Origin: Dendrophyllia cribrosa
Lineage: Eukaryota > Cnidaria > Anthozoa > Scleractinia > Dendrophylliidae
Direction of reading: 5' to 3'
Length of the DNA: 64,000 nt
Assembly: GCA_024195265.1 (NCBI GenBank)
Contig: JAJLRJ010000007.1
Location: 9,039,328 to 9,103,327, forward strand
Part shown: one piece after another, positions 55,101 through 63,364 of the stretch
Layout: every line of letters starts with the position of its first letter
Position numbering within the stretch: the stretch's first letter is position 1
Made by a program: the position numbers and the translations under genes
The notes under the pieces: model-generated
Told to the model about the DNA's origin: nothing
The model's database searches: none
What the model saw: the letters and a program-made list of their open reading frames with translations, nothing else

Positions 55101-58100
55101 CCGAGTAAAAGTATGTGTTTACAAAGTAATATACATTAAAAACAATGGTAGTATCGAAAACGAAGCACTCGAAAACGAAGACCGAAGCACGAAGCACCCT
55201 GACAGTCGAAAACGAAGCACCCAAAACTCGAAAACGAAGCACCCGAAGTCGAAAACGAAGCACCCAAACGCGAAAACGAAGCACCCGAACTTTTTGAAGA
55301 CCTCGTAAAACCCGCTATACTTTTCCGATTTGAATTGAATTGAAATATGTCGACAACCGGAGAAAGAACCACATTTGTGATCGAGACCCTACTTCAGACC
55401 AAAATATGCAATTTTACCTACCCTATTTCAGAACTGACCCAAAATTCGGTACCCTATTTCAGACCAGGAAATGCTTCCGTTTGCGTAAACATTTGAGAAG
55501 GGCTTCCAATTGCCGATGTTAATCAAACCGCATTTCTCATGGGATTAAAAACGTAGCTTCTTCTTAAAACCATACCCAATTCTAGACCAGAGTGCGCAAA
55601 CCATACCAGCTCATACCCTATTTCAGACCAAAATGGTCAAAATCTATACCCTATTTCAGACCAAAACGGCTTGAAAACCATACCCTTTAGCGCCGCACAT
55701 ACCTATACACATACTTATATAGCTCCCCCGGGATTCACAGTCATTTTCTAAAAACATCGGACCGCGAAAGAACGTCAGCAAAAATGTAATCGTTAACGAA
55801 TGAAAAGAAGAATGGTTTGTTTGCAAACTTATTGTCATCGAGGAAAGCAAGAAAGATTTCTCATGCAACAAGAATTGCTTTTAAGTGTTTCATTTCTTAT
55901 TCGAAACAAGTTTATATCCAGTTGGGGGTAATATCCGGTCCTATAACGTGAGGCACGCTTATTTGTTTTAAATAGTTTTTGGTTCCGAGCTGTCGAAACA
56001 CCCAGAGGGTCTACGTTTTACGGATCCGAGGTCTGAGTTTTCGAGACACCCTGGAAAGCAGTGTAATTTGTACTTGTGTGACTGTTTCGCAATCGAAACC
56101 GGATCACAAGTGTGGTTCATTTTTCGGATCGAAAATCGAAAACGTATAGAGGGTGCTTCGTTTTCGAGTTTGGGTGCTTCGTTTTCGACTTCGGGTGCTT
56201 CGTTTTCGAGTTTGGGTGCTTCGTTTTCGACTTCGGGTGCTTCGTTTTCGAGTTTGGGTGCTTCGTTTTCGACTTCGGGTGCTTCGTTTTCGAGTTTTGG
56301 GTGCTTCGTTTTCGACTGTCAGGGTGCTTCGTGCTTCGGTCTTCGTTTTCGAGTGCTTCGTTTTCGACACTACCTAAAAACAATATTCTTTGGAGCAGAT
56401 TGTGTAAGTTTGTTATTCAGATTATTGTGCAATTGTTGGAAATCTGCTCCCATTTTTTTTGTTAATTTGTAAACTTTTGGCAGTTTCTTGGTGTTGCGAT
56501 CACCAAATGACGTAAAACAAAAGATTCAAAAGAAAGTAAACAATACCCACACCACAACACAAAAGCTAACCAACAATAGTTTCCGCAACACCAAGAAACA
56601 CCCAAACTTTTAATAATTATTATTCTTATGCATAGTCAAGTACATGTATTCAGCCTGGCCCAAGCAAGTCTCTCTGATTTTGATACACTATTGTATGGTT
56701 TAGTGAGGTTTGGGAAAATGCATGAACGTACCAAAATGTAGTAAACTTAAAAATTGTTGTGAGCAACCTTCCATTTTTTTTCTTGGTTATTCTTCAGTAT
56801 TTATACGTAAAAATGTAGAGTCAATATCATATGTACATTCTACAACAACAACAACAACTTTATTAGTTCAACAAGATTTTGATATTCTTTTCTAAAATTA
56901 ACATAAAAATAAAGGTACTGTAGACAAAATGTTTTTTATATTGTTGATGTACATATTTCCTGACAAGAAATAGGTCAAAATATAATTTTCTTTTCAGACT
57001 TAGATTGAAACGGTGGAAGATACAAACTTGCTTTTTCGCTTCCATTATCAAGACATACTCAGAGTGTTGCATACAAGATTTTAAGTCATACCGTATTTTC
57101 TCGATTAAACGCCGGGCCCCGAATAAACGCCGGGTATAATAGAGGAAGTTGTAAGTAAGCCCCTCAAACGTTTATTTGTGGTATAATAAACTTAAGATTT
57201 AAGGGCAAGGTACACGGCTGCCAAGAAAAACGAATAATAACCCTTTTTAAAAAAATGGCGGGCGAGAAAAAACTGCCGATTCAAAGAAACGCCGGGTCCA
57301 CAAGGCCAAGTTTGAAATAAACGCCGGGGGCGTTTAATTGAGAAAATACGGTATTCCATATGGCTTATGAGGTCCAAAAGTCTGTCCCCCACAACCCTTA
57401 TAAAGTTCTGACTGAAAATGTCATTCTGTTTTCAAGTCTCAGAGGTGACGGACAGACTTCCCCTGTAGTTTCCTACACGTGCACATGCTCATCTGCATTC
57501 TAGAAGTTTTCATGTGATTTCGTTGAATTCTCACTATTTCTGGTCAAAAAAGCTATGTTTATGCAAATGAGGTAACAAGAAATTATATCAAAGTGTCATT
57601 CTCTTTTCAGACCTGAATTGCGAGCGGTGAAATATACAGCCTTGCCCTTTCGTTTTGGTTATCTAGACATACTCAGAGTGCAAGATTTCAATTCATATGC
57701 TTCTATTCCTGGCTTATGAGGTCCAAAACAGTTTGTCCCAACCCATATAAAAGCCTTAGGGTCTGACTGAAAATGATATGTTTGCACATCAGAAAACATT
57801 ACCTAAACTATAAGACAAAAAAAATACAATAAGTGAAAAACCTTAAATATAGTACATCAGATAATTACGCTTTCCAAGGTCTATAATAATTGGCTGAAGT
57901 AATTGATCAGATGAGACTTCAATATAGTCATTCTGAAGCTCTAAAGTATCAAGAAGTATTTGTTTAACCCTTTAAGTCCAAAGAGTGATCAGCATCAAAT
58001 TTCTCCTTGCAATATCAATGCCTTATCAATCAAAAAGGTCATGAGAATAAAGGACATGATCACACAAGATGAATTCTCTTGATATCTAAACAATTTCTCT

Positions 58101-61100
58101 CGACTACTTTTCTAGGAAATGTATAGGGACAAGAAATAAGTATTAAAATGTTGATATTAGGGCTTAAAGGGTTAATCTTATTTTGAAACTTGGGTTTACA
58201 GAATGAGGAATAGTGTTCCAAATTGATACACCAATCCTTGCAAAAGATTTTTTCATTTGGTCAGTTCTAAAAGCTATAACGCTCACATTATTTATTCGTT
58301 TAATCAAAGTTTGGTACTTAAAAAACACGATATGAAATGTGTATTGTGACTACTTTTTGTATGAGGGTAAAGCAAGCTAGCGAGAAATCGCCAGATAAAA
58401 ACAATCAGCAAGCTTTAATATGAGAATATTCACACATTTTGCGCGCACCTTTTGCCGCTTCTTCTCCTTTATGCAGATTTCTTTCAGATTCACAATCTGT
58501 TGATCGCTCCCCTTTTTCCATATGCTATGCATGGGTCGAAAGCCCGAGTAAAACGGTTTTCCTCGATGTGAATCGAGAAAATACAAACAAAACGTGTCCT
58601 TGGTGAGGATGGAAATTCTTCCCCTTGGTTCAAACAATCTATCGTTTTGTCGGTCCGGCTCGCATGCAGCGCGATTCCGGCCGCTCTATCAGTCTCATTG
58701 CTGCACTCCTGTACAACACAACGACTTCCCATCATTAAAATGAAGACTTTTCGAAGAAAAAGGTGAAATCGTATGAGAAATTAGCCTTGGCCAGAGCTGT
58801 GACTTGAGAAAATGACGTCACTTGATTTTCCCGCGAATTCCAAGTGACCAGGCCTCTACGGTTAGTAACCAGGCCGCAGGAACATGGCGGTTCAATGGCG
58901 GATGAAAATTATCGGAGTTTGAGCGCAAAAAAAAACCACTTTCCTTCATCGCATGAGGATATACTTTGGAAATCATGTACTTTAGGAAGTTAACTACCAA
59001 TTACGCGAAAATTAAAGGTATTCGACAATTTGATCATAGTAGCACTTTAAGCCTAAAGAATACCGTTCAGAAGGACGTCGGACACCTTATTGAAACTTAT
59101 ATAACGGAGTAACTGGTTAGCTTTCAGTTGATGTTATGAGTAGCAGTTTATATAGTTAAATTTAGGCCTGAACAACCCGAGAAGCTAGGTGGTACAGTGG
59201 TATAGTGGTACGGTAGGCTATCTAAGCCTAAGCCTAGCTGAGATCACAGGTTCAATCCTGAGTGGGGGATTTTAGATTTTCTTTTTTACACTTAAAAATT
59301 TATTGAAAATAAAATTCTAAGTGTCGACATTACGTTATATAAGTCTTAATAAGGTGTCCGACGTCCTTCTGAACGGTATTCTTTAGGCACAACCGTCTTG
59401 TCCGGGGGTTTCTTTGCCCGCCATTTTGAACTCGGAGAAGGCCCTGGGGACGAGCTTGTCGCAGGATCTCAGCTAACCATGCGCAGGGTTACGCAGTCTG
59501 ATTGGCGCGGTGGTCATGTAATCGCGAAGTCCATTTTTGATGTGTTTAACCGTCATGCCGGGATGCCGGCTAACCGAGCCAACCCATGCAGTTAACCGGG
59601 ACAACCCGGGCTCATATAATCGCTTCTTATAACAGTATAAATATGCCATGTTTATCTGAAGGGTACTTAAATTTTAGCACAATTTAGCATGTTCATTACT
59701 ATTATATATATTTACCTTTCTTATCACTCGTCCTTTTGCCACAGGTTTTAAGCTTTCTTTCTTCCTGTCTTTTCAGTAAGGCGTCCGAAGGTGGCTCTTT
59801 TGTCCCCACGTGGAAAATAATATTAAATAACGTGCCAGTCCCCACAATGATAAAACCAAGGTACTAAGAAAAAGGAAAAGGGAATACATGAATGAAATGA
59901 AACTGTGCTCTGTTTTCTTTTTTAATAATATAACAAAAGAATATAAAAACATCGGAATTTATTTACAACTGCTATTTTTGTCCAAGAAATGCCTTTCCTT
60001 GCCACCTTCCTCCCGACTGGTAACTCTTTTTAAATTCCAGGAGTGATGAATTTAATCCTACAGGTCCCGGTTGTTCAGAAGGAGGATGGCGCTATCCACT
60101 GGATAAATCACTATCCAGTGGATAACGCAATCACGGGTTTTGTTTATTACGTTTATTCACTCGATTGTGATTTATCCGGTGGATAGCGCTATCCACTGAT
60201 TAAACCACTATCCAGTGGATCGCACAATCGGTTTTGTTAATCACTTGGCGCTATTCTTGGTTTGCACGTGACGTCATCAAATTCGAAAATCATGAATCGC
60301 AATGTCTTCTGAGTTTAATGTCCACCAGGTTAAAGATAACTTTAAAATATATCTTTTTACAAGTTTCCAGTGCGGTAGCGTCTTTCGCTTTGAAAATACA
60401 GCATTTTGAATTTCTGACCTTTCACCCTACGTGAGAGCACCATAGCGTCCGTGACAAAGCTTTATCCTATGAAAGAAAGGCCTTTTCTCGAGATTTTTAG
60501 CAATTTGTGCAGTTAAAGTATTAGGAAAGCAGTGTGTGTGAATGTATAGTAGTTGACGAGAAAAAAGTAATCGCTTTCAGAGCGAAAGTGAAGTCCAGAT
60601 GTTGTTATTGATTTCCGGCGGCCATCTTGGTGTCCCTCGGAGGGACACCAAGATGGCGTTTCCATACAAAGCTCTGTAAATTTGAGTCGAATGCTTCGGC
60701 GAATAATCCAACAACGGGATACTGCACAGATCTGAGACTTAGCGAAGTTGTTTATTTGTTAGTCTTTTATAACATTACAAATTATTGGCTTCTTTCACTA
60801 AATCGTTTCGATTTAAAATTGTTTTTTCTTGGTGTCCCTCGGAGGGACGGCAGGATGGCGTTTCCATACAAAGCTCTGTAAATTTGAGTCGAATGCTTCG
60901 GCAAATAATTCAACAACGGGATACTGCACAGATCTGAGACTTGGGGAAGTTGTTTATTTGTTAGTCTTTTATAACATTATAAATTATTGGCTTCTTTCAC
61001 TAAATGGTTTCGATTTTAAAAAATTATTTCGCCCGGTTGCGTGACGGTGCAAACCAAGAATACACCTTTTGAACAACCGGGGCCTGATTCTTATTCCACA

Positions 61101-63150
61101 AGTTTCTTATCTGCGGGTGTTTACTGTATAACCATAAAACTCCCGTTACAGCTGTAGTCATCAAATTAAATGTGATCCCGAAGATAAAACCAAATTCTAA
61201 ACACTACTAATAACTACACAGCTTATCAATTGTGATCATCAAAGACATGTAAAATTGTAACAAGTTTTCAAATCAGCTGCATATCTGGAATGCTTCGATC
61301 GATGAATCAAGCCTACACCTTCTCAGATCTCAGTCTTCAATTTGAACCGCCAGTTGGAAACAAACCACGCTTATATTTCGAATGGCTTTTCTAGGAGGGA
61401 TCCTTGCGAAATTTTAACCGGGTAATGTGTTAACTTACCATAAATTGTTTCCAAACGTTTGGAGAAAGCGTTTCCTCGTTGCTTTGACCCAAAAGAATCC
61501 AGGTGACTCCATACACGTATATGCCACACAGAAACGTGAGTGCAGACCTTGAGAGGAAAGAAAAATTGGTCAGATTACGTTTGACCGATTACGTTATGCG
61601 ATCACTTGGCCATTGATTGGCCATGTGATCACTTTTATTGGTCATGTGATCACTTTTATTGGTCATGTGATCAGGGCCGTAATCAAACATCGACTTCCCA
61701 GCTAGCAGTAGGTTTGACACAAAGGCGTAGCGCTGACAGAGCAGTTTTCAATTGAGTGTCGTAAAAACAAAACCGAAGTAATTACTCTAGTCAATCACAG
61801 CAGAGGCAACAATCCAATGAAGCAATCAGAACTCGAAGCAAATACATGTAGCCAGCGTCAAGCGTGAGAAAACGCGTGCGAGCGGCATGCAAGTCACGAT
61901 TGGTTTTGGTTTTTCTTCCGATTGGTTGAGAAAGTTGCGGGAGATTTTTTAACCAATCGCAAAGCGTAACAATGTCAAACCAAAGCAATTGCTAAATTGC
62001 CTTTTGACACTCAATTGAAAATGGCGTCTGGTTGGTATTGACCGTGAAAAAGAGGTTGGTTTTCCTTGGGAACGAAACAGCTAAGCAACCCGGAAGTCAG
62101 AGCACGTGTTATATAACCCTACAAGTGATATAAATAAGAATAGCAATATGGCGACGGAACAGAATGCGCTGAATCTGGCAATATGTAAGAGTGGTCATGA
62201 CAAGTTTTGTCACCAAGATAAATTTGTCAATTTTTTTCTCTAAATTCAAATGAACTCTAGTTTTAGATTTCTACGGAGAAAACAATAGCTAATACTTTGA
62301 ATTTTAAATAAAACTATTTTTAATTATAATAACAAACCAGATGAAAGAATATAAAAAATATTATTATTAGTCTACTTAAAAAACACAAAAAGGACAGACA
62401 AAAGTATATACACCGAAGCTTCCATAGTTCTCCATCCCCTTTGTAATTTTTCTAATAGTGTCTGACATTGACAAGGACAATCACCTAAGTTTATCCTTCT
62501 AGGTTAGAGAACTGGGCAAAGCTAATCAGAAAATTAATTGTGTATGAAATGATGTTTTAAGACCTGATAAAAATTACAAAATAATTGAAAAACATAGACG
62601 TGTAATGCAAAACACATTAGTGACACACTCACCGTAACGCGTTAAGCTCAACTCGTTCACTTTCTCGTTTACTGATTTCAGGAATAAGCAATAAATGTCC
62701 AATTTGCGTGCTTCCCCAGCCAAAGCCAAAGACCATGGAGAATCCCATATAATAGAAAAATTTCACAACATTGGTGCTATCAGTGCAGCCGAAACATCGG
62801 TTTAAAATGAAAGGAAACGAGAGCGTAACGCAAGCTGTGCCAAGCAAGTGCCATGACTTTCTTCGTCCGTATTTGCAGACTGTTTTATCGCAGAGTATTC
62901 CAACTAAAGGTGTACAAACTCCCTCGAAAACTTGGCTTATAAGCAGCACATAACCGGCATGAGCGTTTGGAAGCCCAGCTACTTTCGTGAGAAAGACAAG
63001 AAGATAACTAAACCATGCATTGCCAGCCAAATCGTTCAGAACATGGCCAACAGAGAAACAGGAACGCTGAGTTAACGAAAGACGATCTTTCTTCGCGATC
63101 GGTGTTTTTCCTTGAATGCCGCCATTACAGCATAAACGACTTAAACCCAT
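45883..63150 (-). CDS. MFSD12: MFSD12-like major facilitator transporter, ten coding exons
   Basis: Ten exons join in frame with GT-AG junctions: 62633-63150, 61439-61547, 59716-59863, 51568-51794 (or 51830), 50383-50475, 49783-49875, 47949-48122, 47436-47539, 46758-46885, 45883-46145. This gives 618 or 630 residues with 12 predicted helices. The MFS motif after TM2 reads GILCDKTVCKYGRRK; SGAFVYG and FTDKLSSG near TM11 and LVTSLSL in TM10 are family signatures. Human MFSD12 (480 residues) is a lysosome and melanosome protein needed for cysteine import; the role here is inferred. The extra length is a polar loop between TM6 and TM7 and an 86-residue tail. Intron 3 (7.9 kb) holds a 5.6-kb transposon. 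Confidence 0.88.
46758..46885 (-). CDS. MFSD12: MFSD12-like exon 9 (TM12)
   Basis: Acceptor ATCCTTTAG. TVCPSCDDFVRNV then APGMAALVALVSIFLFF. Donor AAAAG|GTAAGC, phase 1. Confidence 0.8.
46886..47435 (-). other. MFSD12: intron 8 of the MFSD12-like gene
   Basis: Holds a fragment (47260-47400) with ATTGGTCAGAGTAATTGG, related to the MITE at 61745-62021. Otherwise nothing. Confidence 0.4.
47436..47539 (-). CDS. MFSD12: MFSD12-like exon 8 (TM11)
   Basis: Acceptor TTTTTGGTTAG. KSGAFVYGTISFTDKLSSGV is the best family match of the gene. Donor AC|GTAGGT in phase 2, fitting exon 9. Confidence 0.85.
47949..48122 (-). CDS. MFSD12: MFSD12-like exon 7 (TM9-TM10)
   Basis: Acceptor TTTTTTTTTGCAG. Two helices, the second with MGCGGSVMLVTSLSLISELI. 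Donor AAG|GTAATG. Confidence 0.85.
48719..49149. mobile_element. 431-bp element of nested AACGTC palindromes
   Basis: The ends GGCCGTTTTTATGC and GCATAAAAACGGCC are inverted and flanked by ATT on each side. Inner ends TATAAAAACGGGACG (48914) and CGTCCCGTTTTTATA (49063) form a second inverted pair. GACGTTAA/TTAACGTC occurs more than ten times in both orientations. Intron 6 of the MFSD12-like gene. Confidence 0.8.
49247..49692. mobile_element. MITE with TTGAACCTCC ends, carrying a nested insert
   Basis: TTGAACCTCCCCTAAGCGACC at the left pairs with GGTGGTCGCACATGGAGGTTCAA at the right. GGTGGTCGCTTACGAGA phrases lie inside. The P3 repeat 49310-49612 sits within it. Confidence 0.75.
49310..49612 (-). 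repeat. family P3 repeat, inverse copy
   Basis: Begins TCCGGGGGGAGGGTGCTCGT and repeats GGTACCTTTTAGGG, matching the complement of 45535-45842. It lacks a long C run here. Confidence 0.7.
49783..49875 (-). CDS. MFSD12: MFSD12-like exon 6 (TM8)
   Basis: Acceptor TCGTATTTCAG. EAIAYFPLVVLISGVFASG then VKSLNKRLGSK; donor AAG|GTGAAT. Confidence 0.85.
50092..50112 (+). repeat. poly-G tract
   Basis: 21 consecutive G in intron 5, not attached to a recognisable P-family body. Confidence 0.9.
50383..50475 (-). CDS. MFSD12: MFSD12-like exon 5 (TM7)
   Basis: Acceptor TTATTATTTGTAG. TGLVYTCSRLVVNVSQSYLP is strongly family-like. Donor ATA|GTAAGT, phase 0. Confidence 0.85.
50478..51039. repeat. two-copy 280-bp tandem duplication in intron 4
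   Basis: 50478-50750 and 50761-51039 share AATAATAAGAAAC, ACCCTTGGAAACTAC, GCATAAAAGGAGA and TTTTCATTCGTGAAAATGTC. The first copy abuts the acceptor of exon 5, so part of that splice region has a second copy upstream. Confidence 0.85.
51165..51345 (-). mobile_element. Penelope-like remnant with decayed hammerhead motif
   Basis: On the minus strand 51170-51200 reads CCAATGA, GGGTTAACGCTC, GAAA, the order of a hammerhead core but with CCAA for CUGA. CACAGTTATTTTAGAAACTA further right matches the Penelope-like phrase at 8622-8636. Confidence 0.4.
51346..51560. other. intron 4 remainder
   Basis: C-rich then ordinary; no element or gene recognised. Confidence 0.3.
51568..51794 (-). CDS. MFSD12: MFSD12-like exon 4 (cytosolic loop)
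   Basis: Polar Ser/Thr/Glu-rich loop ending WKDWLKDPAFYK|GTGTTT. Two acceptors keep the frame: CCCCCTCAG (start 51794) and TCCTTTTTACTAG (start 51830, twelve more residues); I cannot choose between them. Confidence 0.7.
52090..52215 (-). repeat. SINE body fragment, inverted
   Basis: Complement of the 15300-15475 SINE: AGAACCAACAACAAACGCAA and GAAATGTTGGTTTTTGCAG. The plus-strand frame 52057-52302 is a read-through of it. Confidence 0.65.
52475..52600 (-). repeat. dispersed repeat, inverted copy of the 2078-2185 family
   Basis: On the minus strand it has ATTACTCCATGATTCTTACA, CTTCTACGCCCG and GACGAGGTTGATCC. Confidence 0.6.
52932..52969 (-). ncRNA. hammerhead ribozyme motif (type I-like)
   Basis: On the minus strand: TTCTC, CTGAAGA, A, GGCC-GTGA-GGCC, GAAA, CGTT, GAGAA. 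CTGAAGA fits CUGANGA exactly, helix II is a perfect 4-bp GGCC stem with a GNRA-like loop, GAAA is intact, and TTCTC pairs with GAGAA as helix I. The ACGTT stretch gives a minimal stem III, as described for Penelope-like elements. One extra A before helix II is unusual. Confidence 0.6.
52985..53040. repeat. (TA)n microsatellite with duplicated ATGGCTTGCTTA
   Basis: ATGGCTTGCTTA occurs twice (52980 and 53003), followed by a TA run to 53029. Confidence 0.7.
53041..53262. repeat. pentanucleotide array (TTGTA/TTGCA)n
   Basis: Over 40 five-base units alternate between ATTGT and ATTGC in blocks. A period not divisible by three opens all six frames; the several 60-110-codon frames here are artefacts. 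Confidence 0.95.
53383..53421 (+). repeat. left half of a split dispersed repeat
   Basis: TACTCCACGATTCTTAGAGT ending GTCTTGTCCGG. The right half continues at 59395-59470, again beginning GTCTTGTCCGG, so the intervening 5.97 kb is an insertion. Confidence 0.7.
53770..54056 (+). pseudogene. acidic protein fragment inside the transposon
   Basis: Translated fragments NEKEEIVNCDD, VEPVPTEEEAAEYL and, after a frame change, EADEEEEQVLPILFPGEEDT form a strongly acidic stretch interrupted by stops. It looks like the decayed N-terminal or linker part of a transposon protein. Function unknown. Confidence 0.4.
54060..54701. other. gene-free part of the transposon
   Basis: No protein or RNA gene recognised. 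Confidence 0.4.
54702..54878. mobile_element. 177-bp MITE, TACAGTCAACTCTC ends
   Basis: TACAGTCAACTCTC and GAGTTGACTGTA are inverted; GGACACC phrases lie inside. A TA target fits a mariner/pogo-type origin. Confidence 0.8.
55140..56378. mobile_element. foldback element with minisatellite arms
   Basis: The left arm 55146-55293 and right arm 56153-56374 are inverted copies built of a 21-bp unit (GTGCTTCGTTTTCGAGTTTGG, with a variant ending GACTTCGG). The right arm has about twice as many units. The outer ends read TCGAAAACGAAGCACTCG. Drosophila FB elements have the same design. The frames of 65-134 codons are artefacts. Confidence 0.8.
55375..55720 (+). repeat. CCCTATTTCAGACC repeat inside the foldback element
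   Basis: CCCTATTTCAGACC or close variants recur about six times, ending near AGCTCCCCCGGGATT. The style matches family P1 (CCTATACTAGAC) and it may be a relative. Confidence 0.55.
56475..56606. mobile_element. 132-bp MITE, TTTCTTGGTGTTGCG arms
   Basis: CAGTTTCTTGGTGTTGCG and CGCAACACCAAGAAACACCC are inverted. Confidence 0.75.
56990..57790. repeat. diverged direct duplication split by a MITE
   Basis: CTTTTCAGACYT, AGACATACTCAGAGTG, GGCTTATGAGGTCCAAAA and GTCTGACTGAAAATG occur in the same order at 56990-57435 and 57605-57775. The MITE 57089-57353 interrupts the first copy. Confidence 0.7.
57089..57353. mobile_element. 265-bp MITE, TACCGTATTTTCTC ends
   Basis: TACCGTATTTTCTCGATTAA and TTAATTGAGAAAATACGGTA are inverted; AAACGCCGGG repeats inside. 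Confidence 0.8.
57968..58171. mobile_element. TTAA-flanked MITE, CCCTTTAAGTCC ends
   Basis: CCCTTTAAGTCCAAAGAGTG and GGGCTTAAAGGG lie within TTAA duplications (57964-57967, 58172-58175). Related in design to 26140-26345. Confidence 0.75.
58172..58489. other. gene-free part of the transposon
   Basis: Nothing recognised. Confidence 0.35.
58490..58735 (-). pseudogene. THAP-like zinc finger, degenerate
   Basis: Begins MMGSRCVVQECSN (C-x4-C) with a later RFVCIFSIHIEENRFTRAF that resembles the C-x2-H part (normally VCSEHF) followed by the basic-aromatic tail of THAP domains. Spacing of the second zinc pair is altered and the conserved Trp is missing. THAP domains bind transposon ends in P and Kolobok elements. 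Confidence 0.5.
59051..59389. mobile_element. palindromic element with tRNA-like core
   Basis: The arms GCCTAAAGAATACCGTTCAG...AACTTATATAACG (59051-59107) and its inverted partner (59331-59389) surround GGTGGTACAGTGGTATAGTG (A-box-like, 59190) and GGTTCAATCCTGAG (B-box-like, 59250). It abuts the right end of the 5.6-kb transposon. Same design as 7359-7711 with different sequence. Confidence 0.75.
59395..59470 (+). repeat. right half of the split dispersed repeat
   Basis: GTCTTGTCCGGGGGTTTC through GGCCCTGGGGACGAGCTTG; continues 53383-53421. Confidence 0.7.
59472..59715 (-). other. MFSD12: start of intron 3 of the MFSD12-like gene
   Basis: No element named. GCCGGGATGCCGGC is a small palindrome near 59556. 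Confidence 0.35.
59716..59863 (-). CDS. MFSD12: MFSD12-like exon 3 (TM6)
   Basis: Acceptor CCTTTTTCTTAG. YLGFIIVGTGTLFNIIFHVG, then TKEPPSD and a basic stretch. Donor AAAG|GTAAAT, phase 1. Confidence 0.85.
60066..61081. mobile_element. 1.0-kb element with CCCGGTTGTTCA ends
   Basis: CCCGGTTGTTCAGAAGG at the left and CCTTTTGAACAACCGGGG at the right are inverted. Next to the left end is a block of GGATAGCGCTATCCACT palindromes. TTCTTGGTTTGCACGTGACG (60254) pairs with GTGCAAACCAAGAA (61047), suggesting an inner element. Confidence 0.65.
60629..61023 (+). repeat. two-copy 198-bp tandem duplication
   Basis: 60629-60827 and 60828-61023 both start TTGGTGTCCCTCGGAGGGAC and share TTTCCATACAAAGCTCTGTA. 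They account for the two overlapping plus-strand frames, which are not genes. Confidence 0.9.
61439..61547 (-). CDS. MFSD12: MFSD12-like exon 2 (TM5)
   Basis: Acceptor TTCCTCTCAAG. Codes SALTFLCGIYVYGVTWILLG and ends KQFM|GTAAGT in phase 0. Confidence 0.85.
61605..61675 (+). repeat. 21-bp tandem repeat, three units
   Basis: GTGATCACTTTTATTGGTCAT repeats with a first, diverged unit. Confidence 0.85.
61745..62021. mobile_element. 277-bp MITE, TTTTCAATTGAGTGTC ends
   Basis: TTTTCAATTGAGTGTC and GACACTCAATTGAAAA are exact inverted ends. Interior GTAATTACTCTAGTCAATCA resembles fragments at 1215-1320 and 47335-47395. Confidence 0.85.
62022..62632 (-). other. MFSD12: proximal intron 1 of the MFSD12-like gene
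   Basis: AT-rich; no element recognised. Confidence 0.4.
62633..63150 (-). CDS. MFSD12: MFSD12-like exon 1 (TM1-TM4)
   Basis: ATG at 63150 (MGLSRLCCNGG). An upstream in-frame extension lacks an ATG. TM1 starts near HVLNDLAGNAWF and TM2 near AGYVLLISQVFEG; the motif CDKTVCKYGRRKSW and TM4 (GFSMVFGFGWGSTQIGH) follow. Donor ACG|GTGAGT, phase 2. Confidence 0.9.
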
Positions 63151-63364
63151 AGCAAGATTATAGTGAAAATGCAAACTTATTTATTCAACTAAACGTCCTT
63201 GTTTGAAGGCATGGCATTTTTTCGGAAATCTAGCAAGTGACAAGGAAGCCAGGCTGATTATCAAATGCTAACACCGTATTTTACTGAGCAATTCAGCTCA
63301 GTAAAAATAATTTTGAAGTGCTGGCATATTTTCCCACTAGGGTTCCTCTGAACTCAAGTTTAGC
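63151..63364 (-). promoter_or_regulatory. MFSD12: upstream region of the MFSD12-like gene
   Basis: Leader and presumably promoter; no TATA box at a convincing distance. The P1 repeat begins about 215 bp upstream of the ATG. Confidence 0.25.

Larger units (their letters stand above)
53426..59046 (-). mobile_element. 5.6-kb TTAA-flanked transposon with THAP-like domain
   Basis: Terminal inverted repeats of 18 bp (AGTGCTACTATGATCAAA) are exact and flanked by TTAA (53422-53425 and 59047-59050). A THAP-like frame lies near the right end on the minus strand. TTAA target sites plus a THAP domain point to the Kolobok superfamily (known for both); I see no transposase core. At least five smaller elements are nested in it. 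Confidence 0.7.

Noticed and set aside
56104..56472. Overlapping 74-134-codon frames on both strands, rich in SFSS or KRSTQ
   Set aside because: Products of the 21-bp minisatellite in the foldback arm, a multiple of three with no stops.
60627..61044. Two similar frames starting MVSLGGT
   Set aside because: They are the two units of a 198-bp tandem duplication within an inverted-repeat element.
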